Assembly (NCBI GenBank): GCA_020635875.1
Contig: JACJYY010000004.1
Span: 62,001-126,000 of the forward strand
Length of the DNA: 64,000 bases
Direction: 5' to 3'
Source of the DNA: Flavobacteriales bacterium
GTDB taxonomy: Bacteria; Bacteroidota; Bacteroidia; Flavobacteriales; Flavobacteriaceae
The notes beneath the pieces are model-generated. The model was not told where the DNA came from. It ran no database searches and saw only the letters and a list, made by a program, of their open reading frames with translations. The position numbers were made by a program, and so were the translations under genes. Each line of letters begins with the position of its first letter. Position 1 is the first letter of the stretch. Shown here in pieces: positions 11,996 to 20,101 of this stretch.

Positions 11996-14092
11996 ATGAA
12001 ACACCATACACCATACATGCTACTAGGACTACTGATAAGCCTAAGCAGTTATTCACAAGAGTCACCCTCAAGCAAGACCAAAGAAATGGACGAATTTGGA
12101 GCCACCAACGCCCAAACCATCCGTGCCGTAGAAACAACATCCACAATAGCCACAGACACAGTGGAAAGCAAAGAAGTAAAGGCAGCCACACGACGCACCG
12201 CCAAGCAAGCCAAAGCTCAGGCCAAAGCCGACGACAAATACACGCACTACGCCTACATCAACGCCATAGCCGCCTATGAAAAGATGGCTAATGAAGGCTA
12301 CAAAACAAGAAGCGTATTAGAACGATTAGGTAACGCGTACTATTACAATTCAGACTACAAGAACTCCAATAAATGGTACAAAGAACTCTTTAGTACCATA
12401 GAGAAAGACAGTATTACCCCAGAAGTATACTATCGCTACGCCCAAACCCTAAAGTCCACAGGCGATTTCAAAAGCGCAGACAAGTACATGGAAGAATTCT
12501 TAGCAAAGAAAGAAAGCGACACCCGAGGACAGAAATACACAGAAAAGAAAAACTATCTAGAAGAAATAGAAAGCCATTCAGGGCGATACGATATCGAAGC
12601 CGCTAGTGTCATCAACTCAGAATACTCAGACTATGGAGCGACAAGCTACAACGGCTATGTAGTCTTTACCAGTTCGAGAGACACTTCAGGGCTATTTAGA
12701 AGACGTCACAGTTGGACCAATCAATCCTTTACGAATCTCTACACCGCCAAACAAGACGAAAACGGAAAACTAAGCGATCCCATTCCCTTTATCAAGAAAG
12801 TAAAAGGAAGATACCACGAATCAACCCCAGTAATCAGTAAAGACGGCAAAACCATCTACTTTACCAGAAACAACGTAGAGCCAGGTAAACAAGGCAAAAG
12901 CAGCGATGATACACGCCTATTAAAAATCTACAAAGCCACCATGAAAGACGGGAAATGGCAAGACGCCAAACCCCTACCATTTAACAGTAACAACTACAAT
13001 TGCGCCCATCCTGCACTAAGCAAAGACGAGAAAACCCTATACTTTGCCTCAGACATGCCAGGAAGCATCGGACAATCCGACATCTACAAAGTAAGCATCA
13101 ACGGCGATAGCTATGGCAAACCAGAAAACCTAGGCGAAGTCATCAACACCGAAGGCAAAGAAACTTTCCCATACGAAACCATCAACGGAGAGTTATACTT
13201 TACCTCAGACGGTCACCCAGGATTAGGAGGATTTGATATCTACGGCACACGCAAAGAAAAAGACAGCACCTACCAACGAATACTCAACGTAGGAAAACCC
13301 GTAAACGGGCCATCCGATGACTTTGCCTACATTATAGACTACAGAACCAAGCGAGGCTACTTTAGCAGCAACCGAGAAGGCGGCAAAGGCTACGACGACA
13401 TCTATAACCTATTAGAAACCCGTCCACTATTTGAATGCACACAACTCCTAGCCGGAGTAGTCACCAGTAAAGAAACAGGCGATCCAGTAGCCAATGCCAA
13501 AGTAACCCTGTATGACCTCAACCTAAAACCACTAGGCAGTGTTACCACCAATGCTAAAGGAGAGTACACGTTAGACATGGTAGAATGCGACAGTAGATAC
13601 TATTTGCGTGCAGAAGAACCAGACTTCTATACCCAAGACCAATACGTATCCATACCGTATGAGCGAGGTGTAACCGCCGAAAACATCGTGTTAGAGCCGT
13701 ACATTGCCCCAATACCAATTGGGACAGACCTATTTAAATTCTTAAAGTTAAACGAAATACTATTTGATTTAGCTAAATGGGATATCCGTCCAGACGCCGC
13801 CGTTGAGTTAGACAAAATAGTCAAAGCGATGAAAGAACTACCAGATATGGAAGTAGCCATAGGCTCCCATACGGACAGTAGAGGATCTGATAGTTATAAT
13901 GAGAAACTATCAGAAAAGAGAGCTCAATCCACACGACAATATATCATCACACAAGGTATAGAACCACATCGATTGACCGCTAAAGGTTATGGAGAATACA
14001 AGCTACTTAACAGATGTAAGAATGGAGTAAAATGTAGTGACGAAGAACATCAAGAGAACAGACGAAGTGAGTTTATTGTGGTGAAGATGTAG
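11996..14092 (+). CDS. OmpA-family protein with TPR and PD40 propeller repeats (PorE-like)
   Basis: This 698-residue exported protein starts with a signal peptide (first ~20 residues). Its domain order is: TPR-like helices (~75-190), PD40/WD40-like propeller blades (~195-470, with repeats such as GKTIYFTRNN, EKTLYFASDMPG, GELYFTSDGHPGLGG), a carboxypeptidase-regulatory-like beta domain (~485-560) and a C-terminal OmpA peptidoglycan-binding domain (~580-698; SHTDSRGSDSYNEKLSEKRA, NRRSEF). The same TPR-propeller-CRD-OmpA order is known from PorE of Porphyromonas gingivalis, which tethers the type IX machinery to peptidoglycan. It follows the PorP/SprF gene by 75 bases and closes the adhesin operon. 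The third positions of its codons are C-rich compared with most of the window. Confidence 0.88.
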   Translation: MKHHTPYMLLGLLISLSSYSQESPSSKTKEMDEFGATNAQTIRAVETTSTIATDTVESKEVKAATRRTAKQAKAQAKADDKYTHYAYINAIAAYEKMANEGYKTRSVLERLGNAYYYNSDYKNSNKWYKELFSTIEKDSITPEVYYRYAQTLKSTGDFKSADKYMEEFLAKKESDTRGQKYTEKKNYLEEIESHSGRYDIEAASVINSEYSDYGATSYNGYVVFTSSRDTSGLFRRRHSWTNQSFTNLYTAKQDENGKLSDPIPFIKKVKGRYHESTPVISKDGKTIYFTRNNVEPGKQGKSSDDTRLLKIYKATMKDGKWQDAKPLPFNSNNYNCAHPALSKDEKTLYFASDMPGSIGQSDIYKVSINGDSYGKPENLGEVINTEGKETFPYETINGELYFTSDGHPGLGGFDIYGTRKEKDSTYQRILNVGKPVNGPSDDFAYIIDYRTKRGYFSSNREGGKGYDDIYNLLETRPLFECTQLLAGVVTSKETGDPVANAKVTLYDLNLKPLGSVTTNAKGEYTLDMVECDSRYYLRAEEPDFYTQDQYVSIPYERGVTAENIVLEPYIAPIPIGTDLFKFLKLNEILFDLAKWDIRPDAAVELDKIVKAMKELPDMEVAIGSHTDSRGSDSYNEKLSEKRAQSTRQYIITQGIEPHRLTAKGYGEYKLLNRCKNGVKCSDEEHQENRRSEFIVVKM

Positions 14093-14117
14093 GTAACAAC
14101 TATTTAAATAAGATGAG

Positions 14118-14144
14118 AAAGGGAGGCATTTGCTTCCCTTTTTT
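14118..14144 (+). terminator. Rho-independent terminator of the adhesin/SprF/OmpA operon
   Basis: A stem of GGGAGGC (14121-14127) and GCTTCCC (14132-14138), with a four-base loop and flanking A-T pairs, is followed by a run of six T. It lies 26 bases after the OmpA gene stop and fits the end of that operon. Confidence 0.75.
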
Positions 14145-14473
14145 GTTGGTAATATTAAAAAGTAAAACAACCGTAGTCTATCGAAAAAATACCATATCAA
14201 ACGTTCTAATTACGCTCAAATTCTGTGACGTAGCTTTCAATCGGTTTTTCGTTAAACGAATCTTTTAAGATGATTTGACTTATGATTTTTAGTCCTTGTT
14301 TCTCAAAAGTAGAAACATGTTCTGGATTAAGCATCCAAGGTGGTCCATGTTGAAAATCTCTAGGGTGGTTTTTGCAATTAGCAATTACTAAAAGTCTTCC
14401 ATTTTCAGCAACAAAACCAGCAATTTGTTGGTGTAATGGACAAAAATTAGGCTATTTTTTAGACGATTCTCTC

Positions 14474-14500
14474 TAATGGACATTTATTAGGCTCTATTTT
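14474..14500. repeat. Second, inner copy of the IS terminal repeat (left end, copy 1)
   Basis: TAATGGACATTTATTAGGCT begins at 14474, exactly 40 bases inside the outer copy of the motif (14434). It matches the right terminal repeat in all 20 positions, whereas the outer one differs at two. The target duplication shows that the outer copy is the end that was actually used. IS copy 2 has the same inner copy at 38063-38089. Confidence 0.8.
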
Positions 14501-14622
14501 TTGCCATTTTTTGTGTTTAAAAAATTATTGTTCCAATTTTGTTTATCTGTACAAACGGAAACAAGCTCTGCTGGAGAGCAACTTGGATAGGGATACTATA
14601 GATGACCGACAAAAATGTCAAT

Positions 14623-14653
14623 CCAATGGACTACTTTTTTTGTAGTCCATTGG
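14623..14653. terminator. Hairpin between transposase stop and IS left end (copy 1)
   Basis: Perfect 12-base arms CCAATGGACTAC (14623-14634) and GTAGTCCATTGG (14642-14653) flank a loop of seven T. The hairpin lies 16 bases beyond the transposase stop and probably ends its transcript or blocks read-through from outside. The arms contain AATGGAC, the core of the terminal repeats. The same hairpin is in copy 2 at 38212-38242. Confidence 0.6.
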
Positions 14654-14668
14654 TGTTTTTAGAGGTCT

Positions 14669-15588
14669 TCATGCCTTTAAAAACTCATCTATGAATTTCT
14701 TTTTTCTTTCGACAGTTAATCCGTTGTGGTTTCGAAGTTTGTTCTTTAAATCAGCAAAGTGACCGTCAATCGCATTGGTTGTATTGGGGATTTCAAGTTC
14801 AATATTATCATACCAGATAAAGAGCCAAGGAAGATTGGTTTTTAGGCTTCTATAGGCACTTCGGAGTCTTTTATGAGTATAATTGGATTTCTTTGTAATA
14901 GGGTTTATGGTTCTTTCGTTTAGGAAATCTGACCATTTTTCAAACCACAATCCTAATGCTCCTACAAAACTGTCTTTGTCTGTTTGTTTCATCAAATCAA
15001 CCACTTCCATGAGTTCTTGCGCTGCTTTGAGCTTAGGCTTTTTTGTCAAATATCTGCGAATAATGGCAGATTGATGAAACTGGCACATCTGAACAGGAAT
15101 GTCTTTAAACAATTGGATAAGTCCTTTTCTGCCATCACACACAATTCCGATGACTTGAAAACCGTAAGATTTCAATTGGTTGATTCCCTGAAGATAAAGA
15201 GCGTTTGACTCATTTCTGACATAATATTTCAGCAGATTTTCTTTCGTCAGGGCATCTTTGAAAAGCATAACGCCAAAATTCCGTCCCCAATAAGTGGTGT
15301 CCATTAGAACAACTACTTTTCTTGCTTTCTTATTCTTGAGATCATTTTTAACAGTAATTGTATCTAGCTTTCTTTGAATTGTTTTTACAGAACATCCGTG
15401 TTTCCGTGATAGCTGTAAATAGGTTTGTTTTCCTTCTACATAGTCTTTCCAAAGAATGTCACTATCAAGTCGGTTTCCACCCAAAAATTGCTTACCACAA
15501 TGAGAGCATTTGTATAATTGAACACCTTTTACAACTCCGTTTTTCTTCGTAAAATGAGTACCACAATAAAAGCACTTTTTTTATTCAT
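14669..15588 (-). CDS. IS256-like transposase with N-terminal zinc ribbon, probable -1 frameshift (copy 1)
   Basis: The main frame encodes GGNRLDSDILWKDYVEGKQT, an HTH-like segment (LSRKHGCSVKTIQRKLD) and a mutator-type DDE core (VVLMDTTYWGRN, GIVCDGRKG, CQFHQ, NTTNAIDGHFADLK), 271 residues if counted from the TTG at 15484. Upstream in the same frame, without any ATG/GTG/TTG start, lie two Cys pairs (CFYCG and CSHCG), a clear zinc ribbon, and then a TAA stop at 15583-15581. The only ATG is at 15588, in another frame, reading ATG AAT AAA AAA across seven A. A -1 shift on that tract joins M-N-K-K to K-C-F-Y-C and gives a complete protein of about 306 residues. Both copies share this arrangement. 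Confidence 0.85.
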
Positions 15589-16103
15589 AACCTTTGATTT
15601 GCTGCAAAGCTAATCACAATAAGCCTTCTCGAAGATTTTAGCCTAATAAATGTCCATTAAGCCAATTTGTTCAATAACCTGATGTTCGTATTTGGGTGGG
15701 AGAGCTTGTATGGTATAGATTTCCAAAACAAAATCAAATTGTCGTGACCATTCAGGGATTTCTTTTAATAAATCTGCTGTAACGAACTTCACAGTAGAAT
15801 CCTTGAAACGTTCTTGACAATATTCAATAGCTTTTCCAGACACGTCAAAGGCGGTCACCTCGAATCCCATTTTTTCTAAAGTAATCGCATCATCTCCCAT
15901 ACCACACCCGACAACTAAAGCGGTTTTTCCTTTACCATCAAGTTTGTTCGTCTCTAACCATTTTTTAAATAAAGTATGTGTATCCATAGTAGCCCAAGGA
16001 ACACCTTTACCAGATACATTCGCGTCATTGTACAGTTCCTCAAACCAATCAGTAGGTTCTGTTTCAGAGATTTTGTAAGGGAATTTTTTGTCGCTCATCA
16101 TCA

Positions 16104-16734
16104 CTATCTTATGTTGCTATCCGTATATTTTTTGAACAAAGATTCAATAATCTCTCGAGCGACTTTAGCGGAGCTGTCGAATTTGTTTAGCGGTTCTCTT
16201 ACGATTGGGTATTCGTCAATGTATTCTATGCCTTCGAGTTCGAACAAATCTAAGGCCGCCATATTTTGTTTAAAGGAGTCCTTGTTAACCCCCCCAAAAT
16301 TTGATAAACTTGGATTCAGCCACAAATATTTCGATCAGTTGAGATTTGTCACTACATAAAATACCCCATTCAATAAAAGGATCTCCACAAAATTCAGGTT
16401 TATAGGAGTCAATAGTTTCGATTAGGTCACTTTTATACACGTAATTACCATAAAATGGTGTAGCACCAGGATAACCAAAAACAAGTGAAGCTACTTCAGG
16501 GAGTTCTTCGGTCAAAGCCAAAACAACCTCCCATAAGCGGGAATTATTGACATTAATTTCAGCATAAAATTCGAAAGGTAGACGTTTTTCAGGGTCAGTT
16601 TCGGTATTGTCCATCAAGGAGTAACCTTCTTCAATTTTGGCATAAGCCAACTCATTTAAACGATTTTCGGAAGCAGAGCCTTCTTCTACTTCATCAAATC
16701 GAGCAGGCCTCAGTGTTTTGGGTAATTCAATCAT
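16104..16734 (-). pseudogene. Hypothetical protein, frame broken at a G7 tract
   Basis: Two overlapping minus-strand frames make one gene. The first runs from ATG 16734 to 16285 (149 residues, MIELPKTLRP...KFIKFWGG), the second continues from about 16295 to the stop at 16104 (...VNKDSFKQNMAALDLF...SLFKKYTDSNIR). They meet at seven G on the minus strand (C7 at 16289-16295). With six G the frame runs straight through as ...FIKFWGVNKDSF..., giving about 209 residues. Composition is acidic and soluble with no signal peptide. I do not recognise a family. The stop lies beside the start of the split methyltransferase, so the two were probably one transcript. A sequencing error in the homopolymer is as likely as a real mutation. 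Confidence 0.7.
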
Positions 16735-16771
16735 GGTCTCAGTGTCAAAAATCAGTTTACAAAAGTACGAT

Positions 16772-17356
16772 TTATGATTGCTTTTTTAGGGAGATTAGGT
16801 ATCGATTTGCCATAAAAACCCAAATTAGCGTTATCACAAAAGTCACTTTTTGAATCAAAGGCAAATAGTTAATTCCAAACTCTGAATAATACACTACGTT
16901 GTTTACTACGAAGAGAATTACACATAGATATCCCATGTTTAGCAAATGTTTTACTTGATTTTGGCGTAAAGCTAATCCTATCCCTAATAATGCGGGTAAA
17001 GCTATAACGCTGCTAAATGAAATAAAGAAATCGTGATATTGGGTAAAAATGAAAAAAGCACTCACCATCGAAAGGATTCCTGAATTTTGGATAATACTTG
17101 TCCATTGAATTGTAGAGCCTAGATTTTGGGCAAACCGATAAAAAAATAAGGCAAGACTTAAACACAAAACAAAATGACCTGTAATGGCAAGGAATCTAAC
17201 TTGTTGCGCATTTAGTATGTCACACCAATACTGTTTAGTCCATATAAAACCAGAAGGGTAGAGTTGGGCTGCAGCCAAATAAACAAGAACAAAAATAAGT
17301 ATTCCTAGATTTGAAATGCTCTCAACAGAAAGTTGTTTTTTATTGTTTCCGAGCAT
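16772..17356 (-). CDS. Six-helix membrane protein (DUF998-like)
   Basis: A 194-residue protein with about six hydrophobic helices (around residues 16-35, 50-72, 88-108, 112-132, 140-160 and 165-188) and a short polar N-terminus. The start ...YPSGFIWTKQYWCDILN after helix 1 resembles the DUF998 type of membrane protein, but that link is weak. No catalytic motif is evident. It lies 15 bases downstream of the MBL-fold hydrolase on the same strand, so the two are likely co-transcribed. Function unknown. Confidence 0.65.
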   Translation of the reverse strand: MLGNNKKQLSVESISNLGILIFVLVYLAAAQLYPSGFIWTKQYWCDILNAQQVRFLAITGHFVLCLSLALFFYRFAQNLGSTIQWTSIIQNSGILSMVSAFFIFTQYHDFFISFSSVIALPALLGIGLALRQNQVKHLLNMGYLCVILFVVNNVVYYSEFGINYLPLIQKVTFVITLIWVFMANRYLISLKKQS

Positions 17357-17371
17357 AATGTGTTTGGTTCG

Positions 17372-18517
17372 TTATAAGTTTTTCCACCATTGTTTGTATA
17401 CTTTAGTACTGTCTTTTACTAAAATTTCTTCACCGATTTGAGGGGTAACAGTTTCTAAATTTAGGGTTTTTGATTGAGCTTCAAAACGTTCAATTGGGTC
17501 TTTCCAACCGTGGAGAGCCAATTTAAATCCAGCCCAGTGAATGGGCATGGCTTTTTTGGCTTTTACGTCGACCGAAGCCTGAGCTGTTTCTTCAGGCATC
17601 ATATGAATTTCTGACCATAATCTATTGTATTGTCCACATTCCATTAGGGCAATATCAAATGGTCCGTATTTATCTCCAATTTCCTTGAAGTGTGGGGCAT
17701 AACCACTATCTCCACTAAAGTAAATGTTATCTTCTTTTGACTGGATTACCCATGAGCTCCATAAGGTGCTTTGTCCATTGTCCATTTTGCGACCAGAGAA
17801 ATGTTGTGCAGGAGTACAAACTAATTTCAATCCTTCAAAATACGCATCTTGCCACCAATCCAATTCTGTTATATTTTTACTGAGTATTCCCCAGGCTTCC
17901 AAGTGAACGCCTACGCCTAGTGGTGTAAAAAAATGATTGGTTTTTTCTTTAAGTTGCATAACTGAATCATAGTCTAAATGATCATAGTGGTCATGAGAAA
18001 AGATTACAGCATCTATTTGTGGTAATTCTTCGATACTAATAGGTAATTCTTCATTAAATCGATTACCTCCTAAAAATGGGTGAGGAGCAGAAACTTTACC
18101 AAACATGGGGTCTAGTAATATATTTTTTCCTTCGATTTGTAATAAAAAGGCAGAATGTCCATACCATACTAATCGCGAGGGACCTTGATAATTAGCAACA
18201 TTTGTAGCATCCATTTTATGCACTTTCAAATTTTCTTGAGGTCTTCCTTCGGGAACTTTTGTGGTAAAGAATTTGTAGGCTAGACTCATCATTTCACCAA
18301 AGCTCATATTTCTTGGAGCATTAGGATTAGTATTATGAAACTTACCTTCTCGATATTGAGGAGATTGAGCGTAAACGCGCTGTTTTTCTTTGGATACATC
18401 CCCACCCAAATTGGGATAGAATGCATTAACCAAAAAGTAAGTCACTACAAGTAGGGTAATAAGGGATACTAAGATGATGAGCATTTTTTTAATCATTAGT
18501 TTGTATAGGTTAGACAC
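17372..18517 (-). CDS. Membrane-anchored MBL-fold metallohydrolase (NAPE-PLD/UlaG-like)
   Basis: A 381-residue protein with an N-terminal membrane helix (~11-31) and a metallo-beta-lactamase fold. The metal motif HDHYDH is at residues 175-180; further ligands are expected at the His of TPAQHFSG, the Asp of YFSGDSGY and the His of MPIHWAGF. The layout (WYGHSAFLLQIEGKNILLDP, then HxHxDH, then HFSGR) matches the UlaG / N-acyl-phosphatidylethanolamine phospholipase D-like branch. Whether the substrate is a phospholipid cannot be told. The start could also be the ATG at residue 8 (MIKKMLII). It is followed closely by the six-helix protein; a hairpin repeat lies upstream. Confidence 0.85.
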   Translation of the reverse strand: MSNLYKLMIKKMLIILVSLITLLVVTYFLVNAFYPNLGGDVSKEKQRVYAQSPQYREGKFHNTNPNAPRNMSFGEMMSLAYKFFTTKVPEGRPQENLKVHKMDATNVANYQGPSRLVWYGHSAFLLQIEGKNILLDPMFGKVSAPHPFLGGNRFNEELPISIEELPQIDAVIFSHDHYDHLDYDSVMQLKEKTNHFFTPLGVGVHLEAWGILSKNITELDWWQDAYFEGLKLVCTPAQHFSGRKMDNGQSTLWSSWVIQSKEDNIYFSGDSGYAPHFKEIGDKYGPFDIALMECGQYNRLWSEIHMMPEETAQASVDVKAKKAMPIHWAGFKLALHGWKDPIERFEAQSKTLNLETVTPQIGEEILVKDSTKVYKQWWKNL

Positions 18518-18523
18518 TAGACT

Positions 18524-18618
18524 TTAGATATGAGATGTTAGATATTAGATATGAGACACGAGACTCTAGATATTAGAAATCAAAAATCTAACATCTAAAA
18601 TCTCATATTTCAAATCTA
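18524..18618. repeat. Dispersed hairpin repeat (TAGATATGAGA family), copy 1
   Basis: AT-rich intergenic DNA made of motifs like TTAGATATGAGATGTTAGAT and their imperfect reverse complements (CTAACATCTAAAATCTCATA). It can fold into a long imperfect stem. Related sequence occurs at 45457-45491 and 51998-52077. It lies between the lipoprotein gene stop and the MBL-fold gene start and may also act as a terminator. Confidence 0.7.
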
Positions 18619-18624
18619 AACTAA

Positions 18625-19059
18625 TTATTCTTCCTTTTCAATCCAATTTTTCTGTTTAGGTACGATAAATGACTCATCAAAAAAGCGTTTTTGAATGGAA
18701 TCCATTCGTTGATGCATTTGATCCATAATCTCATTTGGAGAACTAGACTCAAAAAATGAGTCTCCAAAGAAATCATGATTTATAGAAAACCCGAATTCGC
18801 CAAAACGTTTTTGTATTTCTATCCTAAGACTGTCAGTCATTGGTCCATCCAATTTTGAAGAGTAGGAATATGTGTATGTAGAATCCAATTTGATTAAATT
18901 CCCCTCCTCGTCATATTCTTTATTCACTGAATAATCTCCAGAGGGGCTAATTTTCTCCCACTTGGGTTTTGCGTTGGATTCTTCAATTTTTTCCCAGGTT
19001 TGACCTGTACAACTAACAGTACTTAATACCGTTACCAACAATAGATTTAAACCTTTCAT
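18625..19059 (-). CDS. Small secreted lipoprotein, unknown function
   Basis: About 144 residues from the ATG at 19059; a longer frame to 19083 would overlap the Hsp20 gene by 14 bases and put extra residues before the signal peptide. The N-terminus MKGLNLLLVTVLSTVSCTGQ looks like a lipoprotein signal with Cys at about residue 17. The mature part is acidic and polar and includes a segment on mutual spacing of Asp/Ser (DPxxx-like motifs are absent). No known family is recognised. It follows two Hsp20 genes on the same strand with an 11-base gap and may belong to their stress operon. Confidence 0.6.
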   Translation of the reverse strand: MKGLNLLLVTVLSTVSCTGQTWEKIEESNAKPKWEKISPSGDYSVNKEYDEEGNLIKLDSTYTYSYSSKLDGPMTDSLRIEIQKRFGEFGFSINHDFFGDSFFESSSPNEIMDQMHQRMDSIQKRFFDESFIVPKQKNWIEKEE

Positions 19060-19069
19060 AATGTTAAAT

Positions 19070-19510
19070 TTATTGTACTGCAATTTTTTTCATGGTAGCT
19101 TCTTTCGTTTTGTCCTTTGCAATTATTATCTTAAGAATTCCATTTTTTAAGGATGCGTGTACTTGATCCAAATCAGCATTCTTGGGCAATTGAAAAATCC
19201 GTTGAAAAGAAGCGTATCCATATTCCTTTCGTGTGTAATTCTTGTTAGTATCTTCCTTGGAATACTGTTTTTCGGAGGATACAACTAAACACGAATTTTC
19301 AATTTGAATATTTATGTCCTCTTTGTCCAAACCAGGAACAGCCAATTCAATTTCGAAGGCCTTGTCCTCATCTGCGATATTAGCTGAAGGAACAGTAGAA
19401 ACCTCTTCGCCATCCTTAGCTATTCTCTTGATGTTTTTTCCAAAAATACTTTCTATGAAATTTGAAAACTTTGGTTTGGAACCGTCATTTTTCCATTTAA
19501 ATAGTTTCAT
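19070..19510 (-). CDS. Hsp20/alpha-crystallin family small heat-shock protein (second copy)
   Basis: A 146-residue protein with an alpha-crystallin domain at about 45-146: FEIELAVPGLDKEDINIQIE, then YASFQRIFQLP and the closing LKNGILKIIIAKDK (the A-x-x-x-N-G-I-L signature in the form SLKNGILKI). Small heat-shock proteins hold unfolding proteins in oligomers for refolding by other chaperones. It lies 21 bases downstream of another Hsp20 gene and is only distantly related to it, so the pair is not a recent duplication. The N-terminal arm is short and basic. Confidence 0.9.
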   Translation of the reverse strand: MKLFKWKNDGSKPKFSNFIESIFGKNIKRIAKDGEEVSTVPSANIADEDKAFEIELAVPGLDKEDINIQIENSCLVVSSEKQYSKEDTNKNYTRKEYGYASFQRIFQLPKNADLDQVHASLKNGILKIIIAKDKTKEATMKKIAVQ

Positions 19511-19531
19511 AGCGGTATCTTTTAATGGTTT

Positions 19532-19969
19532 TTATTGAATATCAATAATCTTAATTGGTTTTGGTTTAGCTTCCTCTTTTTTAGGAATAACCAATTCCAA
19601 AATTCCATTAGTGTACGTTGCCGATATCTTTTCGTCCTCAACCAATTCTGGTAGGGTAAAAGTGCGGGTAAAACTCAAGAAGTTGAATTCTTGCTTGGTG
19701 TATCTTTCATCCTCCTTAAGAAATGTCTCTTCCTTGTTAGAAGAAATGGTCAACGTCTTTTCGTTTAACTCAATGTTAAAATCACTCTTATTAAACCCAG
19801 GGGCTGCAACCTGGACAATAAATTCATCCTTGTTCTCTATAATATTTACTGGAGGTAAATTAGAGTTGTTTTTAGAAAAATGATTTTTTCTTAAACCTTC
19901 GTGCTCATCATTATTAAATAAACGATCCACGAAATAAGGTAACTGATTGTGATGTCTTACAAGTGTCAT
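19532..19969 (-). CDS. Hsp20/alpha-crystallin family small heat-shock protein (first copy)
   Basis: A 145-residue protein; the start MTLVRHHNQLPYFVDRLFN is typical of Bacteroidota Hsp20. The alpha-crystallin domain covers about 38-145, with FIVQVAAPGFNKSDFNIEL, FLSFTRTFTLPELV and the signature ATYTNGILELVIPKK. First gene of a likely heat-shock operon with the second Hsp20 and a small lipoprotein. The ~185 bases upstream, shared with the divergent DUF4202 gene, must hold its promoter; no CIRCE-type repeat is seen there. Confidence 0.92.
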   Translation of the reverse strand: MTLVRHHNQLPYFVDRLFNNDEHEGLRKNHFSKNNSNLPPVNIIENKDEFIVQVAAPGFNKSDFNIELNEKTLTISSNKEETFLKEDERYTKQEFNFLSFTRTFTLPELVEDEKISATYTNGILELVIPKKEEAKPKPIKIIDIQ

Positions 19970-20101
19970 AAAACTTAATTTTTAGTTGAACATTAATTTA
20001 TTTACGATATCATTTTCCAAATAAAATGCCAACTATACCAAGCTGGTAGGCAATTAGTTAATGATGACTTTTTTTCAGTTTTTTAATTGTATTAGCTGAA
20101 A

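Larger units (their letters stand above)
14430..15663 (-). mobile_element. Insertion sequence, IS256-like with zinc-ribbon transposase, copy 1
   Basis: This 1,234-base element begins GGTGTAATGGAC and ends GTCCATTAAGCC. It has imperfect terminal inverted repeats (TAATGGACAAAAATTAGGCT against TAATGGACATTTATTAGGCT) and is flanked by an 8-base direct repeat AATTTGTT (14422-14429 and 15664-15671). It carries one transposase gene on the minus strand and is inserted in a methyltransferase gene. A second copy of the same length and apparently identical sequence lies at 38019-39252. The 8-base duplication fits the IS256 family, as does the mutator-like transposase; the family name is from memory of the protein type, the boundaries are read directly. 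Confidence 0.93.
14206..16104 (-). pseudogene. SAM-dependent methyltransferase (TPMT-like), split by IS copy 1
   Basis: The N-terminal 145 residues are read from about 16098 down to 15664. They carry the SAM-binding motif VVGCGMGDDA and the opening PTDWFEELY..., WATMDTH typical of thiopurine-methyltransferase-like class I enzymes. The C-terminal part lies on the far side of the IS (14421 down to 14206) and reads ...IAGFVAENGRLLVIANC ... ESYVTEFERN and stop. Removing the 1,234-base IS and one copy of the 8-base duplication (AATTTGTT) restores one uninterrupted frame of 217 codons, so the IS is the only lesion. The disrupted 5' piece ends a few codons into the IS (frame to 15643). The start could be the GTG at 16104 or either ATG just after it. 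Substrate unknown. Confidence 0.87.

Noticed and set aside
15482..15484. TTG at 15484 as the real transposase start
   Set aside because: It would cut off a well-formed zinc ribbon that is in the same frame just upstream.
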